From JBOGEN01 sp050743265 (GTDB lineage: Bacteria; Actinomycetota; Actinomycetes; JBOGEN01): a stretch of 39,082 nt of DNA. Made by a program: the position numbers and the translations under genes. The notes under the pieces are model-generated. The model saw only the letters and a list, made by a program, of their open reading frames with translations, had not been told where the DNA came from and ran no database searches. Of this stretch, positions 30,151 to 39,082 are shown in pieces. Each line of letters opens with the position of its first letter. The first letter of the stretch is position 1. The stretch lies in assembly GCA_050743265.1 (NCBI GenBank), contig JBOGEN010000209.1, positions 1-39,082 of the forward strand, written 5' to 3'.

Positions 30151-33100
30151 TCAGGACCGCGCGACGGACCCCAGCAGCGTGCGGATCACCCGCAGCGCGA
30201 CCGACAGCGGGGCGAGCTCGAGGGCGTCGGCAGCCGAGATCTCGTCCAGCGTCTGGCGTGCGCGGCTCACCGCCGCGACGCTGTCGGCCTCCCACGCGTG
30301 GTAGAGATCTTCCGGGCTCGCCGTCTCCGGACCCGAGGCCAGCACGTCCGCCGTCAAGGCCGCGTGCACCGCGTGCAGGTCGTCCCGCAGGGCGGCGCGG
30401 GCCATCGTCTTCCACCGGTCGTCCCGGGGCAGCGCGACGATGCGCTCGAGCAGGCGGGCGAGCAGCAGCCGGTCGGACAGGTCGAAGTAGACCGCGGCCA
30501 CCTCGCCGACCGACCGCTTCGCCGTCGCCGCCACCGAGACGATGTCCAGGGCCGAGATCGCGACCGGCATGCAGGCCACCCGCAACGCGAGGGCGTCCGG
30601 GACGCCGTTGGCGACGAGGTCCTCGCGACGCCGCTGGATGGCGGACAGGTCGCTGCCGCGCGTCACCTCGGGGATCACCGACACGACCGCGGCGACGCCG
30701 TCGGCGAAGTCACCGATGGTTTGCTCGATGTCGAGCGGCTGGCGGCGGTTGGTGAGCAGCCACCGGGTGGCCCGCTCCACGAGGCGGCGGCTCTCCAGCC
30801 GCATCGTGGTCTGGTACGCCGAGTCCACGACGAAGTCGAGCGCCTCGATGGACTCCCACACGTCCTGCATGCCGAACACGACGCGGGCCACCGTGTGCGC
30901 CCGGGCGATGTCCTCGGGGGTGACCCCCATCTCCTCGCCGAGCCGGTAGACGAAGGTCATGCCCGCGTTGTTCACCATGTTGTTCACGACGCAGGTCGTG
31001 ATGATCTGGCGGCGCAGCGGGTGCTGGTCCATGCCCTCCCGGTACGACTCCCGCAGCGCGGTCGGGAAGTACCGGTAGAGCTCCGTCATCAGGTACGGGT
31101 CCTCGGGCAGGTCCGAGTCGAGCAGGTCGTCGGTGAGCGTGATCTTCGAGTACGCGAGCAGGACGCAGAACTCCGGGCCGGTCAGCCCCTGCCCGGCCGA
31201 CTGGCGCTCGGCGAGCGCGTTCTCGTTCGGGAGGAACTCGAGGGTTCGGTCGAGATGGCGGTCGCTCTCGAGCTTGCGCATGAACCTCTTGTGGACGTGC
31301 AGCATCGCCGACGTCTGGGCCACCGCGTTGGCGATGGCGATGTTCTGGCCGTAGTTGTCCGACAGGACGAGGGCGGCCACCTCGTCGGTCATGTCCTCGA
31401 GCAGCCGGTTGCGCTGCTTCTCCGTGAGGTCGCCCTCGCGGACCACCCGGTCGAGCAGGATCTTGATGTTGACCTCGTGGTCGGACGTGTCGACGCCGGC
31501 CGAGTTGTCGAGCGCGTCCGTGTTCACCCGGCCGCCGGCGCGGGCGTACTCGATCCGGCCGAGCTGGGTGAAGCCGAGGTTGCCCCCCTCGGCGACGGCC
31601 CGACAGCGCAGGTCCCGCCCGTTGACGCGGATGGCGTCGTTCGCCTTGTCGCCGACGTCCGCGTTCGTCTCGCTCGTCGCCTTGACGTACGTGCCGATGC
31701 CGCCGTTCCAGAACAGGTCGACGTGGGCGGTGACGATGGCCCGCATCAGCTCCTGGGGGGTCATCGTGCCGACGCCGCCGGAGATCCCGAGCGCCTCGCG
31801 CACCTGCGCGGTGATGCGGATCTTCTTGGCCGATCGCGGGAACACGCCGCCCCCTTCGGAGAGGAGGGACTCGTCGTAGTCCGCCCAGGACGAGCGCGGC
31901 AGGCCGTGCAACCGCTCCCGCTCCTTGTACGACGTCTCCGCGTCCGGGTCGGGGTCGAGGAAGATGTGCCGGTGGTCGAACGCGGCCAGGAGCCGGATGT
32001 GCCGGGAGAGCAGCATGCCGTTGCCGAACACGTCCCCGGACATGTCGCCGACTCCGACGACGGTGAAGTCCTCGCTCCCGATGTCGTGGCCCATCTCCCG
32101 CATGTGCCGCTTCACCGACTCCCACGCACCGCGGGCGGTGATGCCCATGGCCTTGTGGTCGTACCCGGCGGACCCGCCGGAGGCGAAGGCGTCCCCGAGC
32201 CAGAAGTCGTACTCGCCGGCGATGCGGTTGGCGATGTCGGAGAAGGTCGCCGTGCCCTTGTCGGCGGCGACGACGAGGTAGGAGTCGTCCCCGTCATGCC
32301 GGACGACCCCCGGGGGCGGCACCACGACCTGCTCGCCGTCCCGTGAGACGAGGTTGTCGGTGAGGTCGAGCAGGCTCTGGATGAACGTGGTGAAGCGGCT
32401 GACCCCCTCCGCGTACACGGCCTCGCGGTCGGACGGGTCCGCCTGGTGCTGCTTGACGACGAACCCGCCCTTGGCGCCGACCGGAACGATCACGGCGTTC
32501 TTCACCGACTGGGCCTTGACCAGGCCGAGGATCTCGGTACGGAAGTCCTCCCGGCGGTCCGACCAGCGCAACCCGCCCCGGGCGACGGGCCCGAACCGGA
32601 GGTGCACCCCCTCGACCGTCGGGGAGTACACCCAGATCTCGGCACGGGGACGCGGCAACGGCAGGTCCGGGACCGACTGCGGGTCGAACTTGAGCGACAG
32701 GTAGGGCTTCGGTCGCCCGTCGCGGCCCAACTGGAAGTAGTTGGTGCGCAGCGTGGCCAGGATCATGGACAGGAACGCGCGCAGGATGCGGTCCTGGTCG
32801 AGGCTGGCGACCTCGTCGAGCGCGAACCTGACCTCCTCGACGATGGCGGCGGACACGTCCTCGCGGACGCGCTCGTGGTCGGGGTCGAAGCGCGCCTCGA
32901 ACAGCTGCACGAGCAGGCGCGCGATCGCGAGGTTCGAGGTGAGGCACTGCACGATGTAGTCGTGGCTGAACGTCGTGCCGGCCTGCCGCAGGTACTTCGC
33001 GTACGCCCGGAGCAGGGCAACCTGCCGCCAGTTCAGCCCGGCGGTGAGCACGAGCGCGTTGAATCGGTCGCTCTCGGCCCCGCCACGCCAGACGGCGGCG

Positions 33101-35028
33101 AAGGTGTCCTGGAAGAGGTTCTTCACCCCCTCGTGGAACGTGCCCACCGACGGGTCGTAGCGGAGCCCGAAGTCGTAGATCCACGCGCTCATGCCTCCGG
33201 CACACTCGATCTCGTACGGTCGCTCGTCCACGACCTCGACGCCCATGTCCTGGAGCAGCGGCAGCACCACCGAGAGCGAGACCGCCCGGCCACGCCGGTA
33301 GATCTTGAACCGCCGGTTGCCCTCGGGCGCGCCGTACGGCTCGTACAGGTTGAGGTCGATGTCGCCGTCCGAGGCGAGCCGCTCGATCCGGCGCAGGTCG
33401 GCCACGGCCGTCCTGGCGGGGAAGTCCTCCTTGTACGCGGCAGGGAACGCCTGCGCGTACCGCTTGCCCAGCCGGGCCGCCTCCTCCTCGCCGCACTGGT
33501 CGAGCAGCGCGTCGGTGAAGTCGTCCGCCCAGGACCTGGTGGCCTCGGCGAGCTTCGTCTCGATGTCGGTGACCTCGAGGTCCGGCAGCGGTCGCCCCGG
33601 CGGGACGCGGACCACGAAGTGGAGCCGGGCCAGCACCGACTCGGAGACCCGGGCCGTGTAGTCCACGGCCTCGCCGCCGATCTCGTTCAGGAGGATCTCC
33701 TGCATGCGCCAGCGCACCTGCGTGGTGTAGCGGTCACGGGGCAGGTAGACGAGGCAGGACATGAACCGGCCGTAGTCGTCCTTGCGCAGGTAGAGCCGCA
33801 GCGCGCGGCGCTCCTGCAGGTGGAGCACCCCGACGACGATCGGCACGAGGTCCTCGACCGCGATCTGGAAGAGCTCGTCCCGCGGGTACGTCTCGAGGAT
33901 CTCGAGCAGGTCCTTGCCGCTGTGGCTGGTGGCGTCGAACCCGGTCCGGTCGAGCACGTGCTGGACCTTGCGGCGCAGTACCGGGATGCGCGTGACGCTC
34001 TCGGTGTAGGCCGCCGAGGTGAACAGGCCGAGGAACCGCTTCTCCCCGCTCGGCTCGCCCTGCTCGTCGAAGAGCTTCACCCCGATGTAGTCGAGGTACG
34101 TGGGCCGGTGGACGGTGGACCGCGAGTTGGCCTTGGTGAGGATGAGCAGCCGGCGCTCCCGTGCCTTCTCGCGGACGGGCTCCGGCAGCTTGCCCATGCC
34201 GGGGCCCATCGGCTTGTCCGCCCGCAGGATGCCCAGGCCGGTGCCGGGCACCGGGCGGAGCAGGTCCTGCCCGTCCTGCTCGACCAGCTTGTACTCGCGG
34301 CAGCCGAGGAACGTGAAGTGGTTGTCGGCGAGCCAGCGCAGCAGCTCCCAGGCCTCGGCCACCTCGGCCTCGGGCAGCGGGGGTGGGTCCGACACGAGCA
34401 GCTCGCCCGTGCCCACGGCGGCCTGCCGCATCTTGCGCCAGTCCTCCACCGCCTCGCGGACGTCTCGCAGCACCCGCTGCAGGTCGGCGGTGACCTGTTC
34501 GAGCGCCGCCGGGTCGGTCTCGCGGTCGATCTCGACGTGCATCCAGGACTCGATGGTGGCGTCCTCCGGAGCCCGGTCGGGCCCGCTGACCTCGCACACC
34601 TCGAGGAGCTCGCCGGCCAGGTCACGGCGGACGATCATCTGGGGGTGGACGACCAGGTGGATCGCCCGGTCCTGCCGGGAGAGCTCCATGGTCACCGAGT
34701 CCACGAGGAACGGCATGTCGTCGGTGACGACCTCGACCACGGTGTGCCCGGACGACCACCCGTGGGCGTCCACCGTCGGGGTGAAGACGCGGACCTTGGC
34801 GGTGCCCTGGGGACGGGTGGCGGCCAGCTGCCGGTGCGACATGGCCGCCCCGTACAGGTCGACCGGGTCGCGCCCGGCGACGTCCTCGGCGGGGACGTGG
34901 CGGAAGAACCGGCGGATGTAGCTCCCGACGTCCTCGACCTGCCCCTGCTCGCCGGCCGGAGCGTGGCCTGCCACGGCAGCGGCACGGGCCAGCAGGTCGG
35001 CCTTCGTCTCCTCCAGCTTGCTCAGCAT
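30151..35028 (-). CDS. NAD-specific glutamate dehydrogenase, large (GDH-180-like) type
   Basis: About 1625 residues. This class oxidises L-glutamate to 2-oxoglutarate and ammonia with NAD and was first described in Streptomyces. A long N-terminal part with ACT-like regulatory domains (about 1-650) precedes the catalytic block. That block contains GLRWSDRREDFRTEILGLVKAQSVKNAVIVPVGAKGGFVVK and the dinucleotide site GVGDMSGDVFGNGMLLS. ATG 35028 is preferred: a GGAG lies 11 bases upstream, and a CRP-like palindrome (35059-35076) would fall inside the gene if the GTG at 35067 were used. It is downstream of kynA and pruA, whose pathway supplies glutamate. Confidence 0.95.
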   Translation of the reverse strand: MLSKLEETKADLLARAAAVAGHAPAGEQGQVEDVGSYIRRFFRHVPAEDVAGRDPVDLYGAAMSHRQLAATRPQGTAKVRVFTPTVDAHGWSSGHTVVEVVTDDMPFLVDSVTMELSRQDRAIHLVVHPQMIVRRDLAGELLEVCEVSGPDRAPEDATIESWMHVEIDRETDPAALEQVTADLQRVLRDVREAVEDWRKMRQAAVGTGELLVSDPPPLPEAEVAEAWELLRWLADNHFTFLGCREYKLVEQDGQDLLRPVPGTGLGILRADKPMGPGMGKLPEPVREKARERRLLILTKANSRSTVHRPTYLDYIGVKLFDEQGEPSGEKRFLGLFTSAAYTESVTRIPVLRRKVQHVLDRTGFDATSHSGKDLLEILETYPRDELFQIAVEDLVPIVVGVLHLQERRALRLYLRKDDYGRFMSCLVYLPRDRYTTQVRWRMQEILLNEIGGEAVDYTARVSESVLARLHFVVRVPPGRPLPDLEVTDIETKLAEATRSWADDFTDALLDQCGEEEAARLGKRYAQAFPAAYKEDFPARTAVADLRRIERLASDGDIDLNLYEPYGAPEGNRRFKIYRRGRAVSLSVVLPLLQDMGVEVVDERPYEIECAGGMSAWIYDFGLRYDPSVGTFHEGVKNLFQDTFAAVWRGGAESDRFNALVLTAGLNWRQVALLRAYAKYLRQAGTTFSHDYIVQCLTSNLAIARLLVQLFEARFDPDHERVREDVSAAIVEEVRFALDEVASLDQDRILRAFLSMILATLRTNYFQLGRDGRPKPYLSLKFDPQSVPDLPLPRPRAEIWVYSPTVEGVHLRFGPVARGGLRWSDRREDFRTEILGLVKAQSVKNAVIVPVGAKGGFVVKQHQADPSDREAVYAEGVSRFTTFIQSLLDLTDNLVSRDGEQVVVPPPGVVRHDGDDSYLVVAADKGTATFSDIANRIAGEYDFWLGDAFASGGSAGYDHKAMGITARGAWESVKRHMREMGHDIGSEDFTVVGVGDMSGDVFGNGMLLSRHIRLLAAFDHRHIFLDPDPDAETSYKERERLHGLPRSSWADYDESLLSEGGGVFPRSAKKIRITAQVREALGISGGVGTMTPQELMRAIVTAHVDLFWNGGIGTYVKATSETNADVGDKANDAIRVNGRDLRCRAVAEGGNLGFTQLGRIEYARAGGRVNTDALDNSAGVDTSDHEVNIKILLDRVVREGDLTEKQRNRLLEDMTDEVAALVLSDNYGQNIAIANAVAQTSAMLHVHKRFMRKLESDRHLDRTLEFLPNENALAERQSAGQGLTGPEFCVLLAYSKITLTDDLLDSDLPEDPYLMTELYRYFPTALRESYREGMDQHPLRRQIITTCVVNNMVNNAGMTFVYRLGEEMGVTPEDIARAHTVARVVFGMQDVWESIEALDFVVDSAYQTTMRLESRRLVERATRWLLTNRRQPLDIEQTIGDFADGVAAVVSVIPEVTRGSDLSAIQRRREDLVANGVPDALALRVACMPVAISALDIVSVAATAKRSVGEVAAVYFDLSDRLLLARLLERIVALPRDDRWKTMARAALRDDLHAVHAALTADVLASGPETASPEDLYHAWEADSVAAVSRARQTLDEISAADALELAPLSVALRVIRTLLGSVARS

Positions 35029-35058
35029 GATCTCGAACGCTCCGCATCCCGCGCCGTT

Positions 35059-35078
35059 GCGTGACACCGTTCACGCTA
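35059..35078 (-). promoter_or_regulatory. CRP-like palindrome overlapping a -10 at the glutamate dehydrogenase start
   Basis: GCGTGA-N6-TCACGC, a perfect 6-bp inverted repeat (35059-35064 and 35071-35076). Its core GTGA-N6-TCAC matches the CRP/GlxR consensus TGTGA-N6-TCACA. On the minus strand a TAGCGT (35073-35078), fitting TANNNT, overlaps it; an ATGAAC lies 17 bp further upstream as a weak -35. The transcript would start inside the palindrome, about 35-40 bases before the ATG at 35028. Confidence 0.6.
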
Positions 35079-35154
35079 TCGCCAGGACGCGGAGGGTTCA
35101 TGCCAGTGGGCGACACCCAGGCCGTACGTCCGGGGGCGTTCTCGAACGGCTCAC

Positions 35155-35202
35155 GGTGGCCACTCGGGACACTCTGGCCTCTCGGGACACGGTGGCCGCT
35201 GG
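35155..35202. repeat. 18-bp tandem repeat between kynA and the glutamate dehydrogenase gene
   Basis: Units at 35155-35172 and 35173-35190 share TGGCC-x-CTCGGGACAC, and a partial third unit (GGTGGCCGCTGG) runs to 35202. That is about 2.7 copies. It ends 6 bp before the kynA stop and lies upstream of the glutamate dehydrogenase promoter. Confidence 0.65.
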
Positions 35203-35207
35203 CCGAC

Positions 35208-36008
35208 CTACAAGCTGCTCCGCATCGTCCATAGCGCCGGGTAGTAGTGCAGCCCGAGCCGGCTGCGCAGGTAGGGGGCCCCCGTCGACCCGCCGGTGCC
35301 CGACTTCGTCCCGATCTGTCGCTCGACCATCGCGACGTGCCGGGCCCGCCACTGTGCGGCCATCTGGTCATGGGTCAGGAGCGCCTCGGCGAGCTCCCAC
35401 TCCACCGCGTACGACCCGCGGTCGCGGGCGACGGCGAGCAGGGTCTCCGCAAGGTCACCCTCGGTGTCGACGGGGAGAGCCCGGGCCCGCAGCACGGTGA
35501 GGTACGCATCCCACAGGGTCGGCTCGGCCAGACGGCGCTCCAGCCGGGCACGCTCGTCCACGGTCAGGCCCCGCAGGCGATCGAGGAACCTGGGGTCCTT
35601 GGCGCCGGACAGGAACTCCAGCTCGCGGTACTGGACGGACTGGAACCCGCTCGCCGGCGCCAGATTGGACCGGAACTCGAGGAAGTCCTGCGGGGTCATC
35701 GTCTCGATCACGTCGATCTGCTGGACCAGGACGCGCTCGATCACGTGCGCGCGCTCCAGCAGGTGCCTCGCCCACCACAGCCGCCCGTCCGTCATCCGCT
35801 CGCGCGCGGCGGTCAGGTCGTGCAGCAGCTGCTTGAACCACAGCTCGTACACCTGGTGGATCGTGATGAACAGCAGCTCGTCGTGCGCAGGCGGGTCGGA
35901 GAGGAGGCGCTGCTGGTCGAGCAGCTGCTCGACCCGCAGGTACGACCCGTAGGTGAGCCGGGCCCCCTCCTCGCCGAAGGACCGGTCCCCCGCGGTCTCC
36001 TCTGCCAC
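35208..36008 (-). CDS. kynA: Tryptophan 2,3-dioxygenase
   Basis: A 266-residue haem dioxygenase that opens the indole ring of L-tryptophan to N-formylkynurenine, the first step of the kynurenine pathway. Family blocks are visible: LTYGSYLRVEQLL, HDELLFITIHQVYELWFKQLLHDL with the active-site His, FRSNLAPASGFQSVQYRELEF, and RHVAMVERQIGTKSGTGGSTGAPYL with the haem-ligand His. The GTG start follows GGAGGGGGG. No other kynurenine-pathway gene is in the window. It lies between pruA and the large glutamate dehydrogenase gene. An 11-bp tandem repeat separates it from pruA. Confidence 0.95.
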   Translation of the reverse strand: MAEETAGDRSFGEEGARLTYGSYLRVEQLLDQQRLLSDPPAHDELLFITIHQVYELWFKQLLHDLTAARERMTDGRLWWARHLLERAHVIERVLVQQIDVIETMTPQDFLEFRSNLAPASGFQSVQYRELEFLSGAKDPRFLDRLRGLTVDERARLERRLAEPTLWDAYLTVLRARALPVDTEGDLAETLLAVARDRGSYAVEWELAEALLTHDQMAAQWRARHVAMVERQIGTKSGTGGSTGAPYLRSRLGLHYYPALWTMRSSL

Positions 36009-36034
36009 GCGCCCCCCTCCGTCAACGGTGTCCT

Positions 36035-36104
36035 GGTCAGCCTCCGGTCAGCCTCCGGTCAGCCTCCGGTCAGCCTCCGGTCAGCCTCCCGGTCAGCCTC
36101 CCGG

Positions 36105-36110
<6 letters not shown>
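36035..36110. repeat. 11/12-bp tandem repeat between pruA and kynA
   Basis: Unit GGTCAGCCTCC: six full copies and a partial seventh, with period 11 at the kynA side and 12 in the last two near pruA. On the minus (coding) strand each unit reads GGAGGCTGACC, so it carries a Shine-Dalgarno-like GGAGG and a TGA. The pruA stop codon (36105-36107) is the first of these TGAs. Confidence 0.9.
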
Positions 36111-37733
<1,623 letters not shown>

Positions 37734-37824
37734 CTCTCGCTCCGCGTGTCTCGACGTTTCGGTGCCGGCGCGGGGCGCGTCGGCGGCGAGTGCGGCCATC
37801 GTCGCACGGGCGTCCACGATGCGG

Positions 37825-39006
37825 TCACCTGTCGACGTCGCGGCCTGGGGCAGGATCGGGCGCTACGTCGGGTCTCGGCTCGGCGCCTGGGGCGTCGGAG
37901 TCGGGCTCGCTGTCGGGCTCGTCATGAGAGCCGGGCCCGTCATGGGAGCCGGCCTGGCTGTCGGCCTCGCCATCGAGGAACGCCACCCCGTCCAGGTCGG
38001 CGAGCCGCTCGGCGGCGTCCGTCTCCTCGTCCTCGTCGGCGTCGGCGGCCCGGGCGAACCAGGCGTGCGCCTCCTCCCTGCGGCCGGCCGACAGCAGCGC
38101 GTCGGCGTACGCGTACGCGAGCCGCGGCCACCACGGTTGGCCCCGACCCGTCCGCAGCGGGTTGCCATGCAGTGTCAGCACGGCAGCGTCCCGCTGACCC
38201 ATGTCGCTCCGGGCGCCCGACTCGACGATGAGCAGCTCCACCTGGGCCGCACGACTCAGGTCGCGCGCCTCCTCGCTGCGGGCCAGCGCCAGGGCCCGGT
38301 CGGGCCGGCCCAGCCCGCGCTCGCAGTCGGCCATCACCGGCAGGTGCGCGGACGACCCGGCCATGCGCCGGACGGCGCGCAGGTCCTGCAGCGCCTCGCT
38401 GTACTCGCCGTTGAGATAGGCGACCAGGCCTGAGGCCTCCCGAACCGCCGCCACCCGCGGAGCCAGCCGACGGGCCTCCCGCGCGTGCGCCAGCGCAGTG
38501 GCGGGCTCCTCGTCGAGCAGACGCCCCGCCATGACGAGATGGCCGGCGACCTTCTCCGCCAGTGGCTTCGGCAGGGTGCGCAGCTCGCCCCTGACCTCGC
38601 GGTCGAGCTCCGCACCGGTCACGTCCTCGGGTACGTCCGGCGCTCGCGGCCGCCGGGGCCGCTCGTCTGAGGGGGACTGCCTGGACTGCCGCCCGCCCGC
38701 GCCCCGGGAGGTACGCCCACCGCGCCCGGAGTCCTCCCCTGGGCCCTGCGAACGTTTGGTCCCGTCCGACCGTGGACGTCCGTCGCGTCGCTGTGATCTC
38801 CCGGGGTCGCCAGAGCCGCCGCGCCGCTGTGCTCGGCCAGCCTCGCTGGAGCCTCTGCCCTGCTGACCCCGGCCGGACCCGCCGGAGTCATCACGCCGTG
38901 CCGGCCGCCCGCTGTCCCGAGGAGCTTCCCTGGACGCGCGTCGACGTGGCTCCCCGCCCGAACCCGTCGGGCCAGAGCCTCCGTCGGGTGGACTGCTGTC
39001 GGCCAT
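37825..39006 (-). CDS. TPR-like helical-repeat protein with disordered Arg/Gly/Ser-rich N-terminus
   Basis: A 393-residue protein of a recognisable actinobacterial type often labelled tetratricopeptide repeat protein. The first ~120 residues are almost only Gly, Arg, Ser, Asp and Pro, with repeated GRxQRR/SGG words, and should be disordered and very basic. The middle (about 125-335) is helical with TPR-like alternation: HLVMAGRLLDEEPATALAHAREARRLAPR, GLVAYLNGEYSEALQDLRAVRRM, AYADALLSAGRREEAHAWFARAADAD. The C-terminal ~55 residues are acidic, with a SHDGPGSHDEPDSEPDSD repeat. No enzyme motif is seen. ATG 39006 has GAGG 6 bases upstream. It precedes pruA by 91 bp. Confidence 0.75.
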   Translation of the reverse strand: MADSSPPDGGSGPTGSGGEPRRRASREAPRDSGRPARRDDSGGSGRGQQGRGSSEAGRAQRRGGSGDPGRSQRRDGRPRSDGTKRSQGPGEDSGRGGRTSRGAGGRQSRQSPSDERPRRPRAPDVPEDVTGAELDREVRGELRTLPKPLAEKVAGHLVMAGRLLDEEPATALAHAREARRLAPRVAAVREASGLVAYLNGEYSEALQDLRAVRRMAGSSAHLPVMADCERGLGRPDRALALARSEEARDLSRAAQVELLIVESGARSDMGQRDAAVLTLHGNPLRTGRGQPWWPRLAYAYADALLSAGRREEAHAWFARAADADEDEETDAAERLADLDGVAFLDGEADSQAGSHDGPGSHDEPDSEPDSDAPGAEPRPDVAPDPAPGRDVDR

Positions 39007-39082
39007 TCCCGCCTCGTCGTCTCCCACCGCGAGTACTCTTCGACCGCGCGCCGCGTTCGATTGTCCGTGGGCTCGTATATGC

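Noticed and set aside
35028..35067. GTG at 35067 as the glutamate dehydrogenase start
   Set aside because: It lacks a ribosome site, adds residues that look unrelated to the protein, and would bury the CRP-like palindrome and -10 in the gene.

Overview
The window looks like a chromosomal segment of a high-GC Actinomycetota bacterium. Codon third positions are strongly G/C, GTG and TTG starts are frequent, there is a DUF2505 protein and an NAD-specific glutamate dehydrogenase of the very large type, and the tmRNA tag ends in FALAA. I cannot fix the genus from sequence alone. I find 29 protein genes and one tmRNA, and no tRNA, rRNA, insertion sequence or CRISPR array. Most of the window is core or near-core chromosome. 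The only small patch that looks transferred is a vapBC-type pair beside the tmRNA.

Layout. 0-5 kb: a pirin, a DEAD-box RNA helicase with a hairpin-rich leader, a lipoprotein purple-acid-phosphatase-like phosphoesterase and a DUF2505 protein. 4.8-11 kb, an envelope block: two paralogous DUF3048 lipoproteins on the minus strand. Between them lie a small membrane-anchored unknown, a secreted UshA-type 5'-nucleotidase and a multi-spanning acyltransferase-like membrane protein. 11.2-13.6 kb: a TipA-type MerR regulator divergent from an MHS-family MFS transporter, with a recognisable MerR promoter and operator between them. 13.6-18.2 kb: a DinB-like protein, a NYN-domain putative nuclease, trmB and a Ski2-like helicase.

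18.2-19.9 kb: a vapBC-like toxin-antitoxin pair lies between two diverged ~80-bp direct repeats. The right-hand repeat abuts the 3' end of ssrA (tmRNA). 19.9-30.1 kb is a long minus-strand run. In transcription order it is a lipoprotein penicillin-binding protein, prfB, ftsE, ftsX, an M23 peptidase with a coiled coil, an S41 C-terminal-processing protease, smpB, an amidohydrolase, a quinone-oxidoreductase-like enzyme and ssrA. It joins division-linked peptidoglycan hydrolysis (FtsEX plus hydrolase) to trans-translation (SmpB plus tmRNA).

30.1-39 kb is an amino-acid catabolic group on the minus strand: a TPR-like protein, pruA, kynA and NAD-glutamate dehydrogenase. PruA makes glutamate from proline-derived semialdehyde, the dehydrogenase passes it to 2-oxoglutarate, and KynA opens tryptophan catabolism. 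A CRP-type palindrome sits just upstream of the dehydrogenase start.

I see no clearly new multi-gene system. The most distinctive signals are regulatory: the TipA-like promoter with an internal TipAS-like start, the relic-like repeats at ssrA, the CRP-like site at the glutamate dehydrogenase gene, and the helicase leader hairpins.
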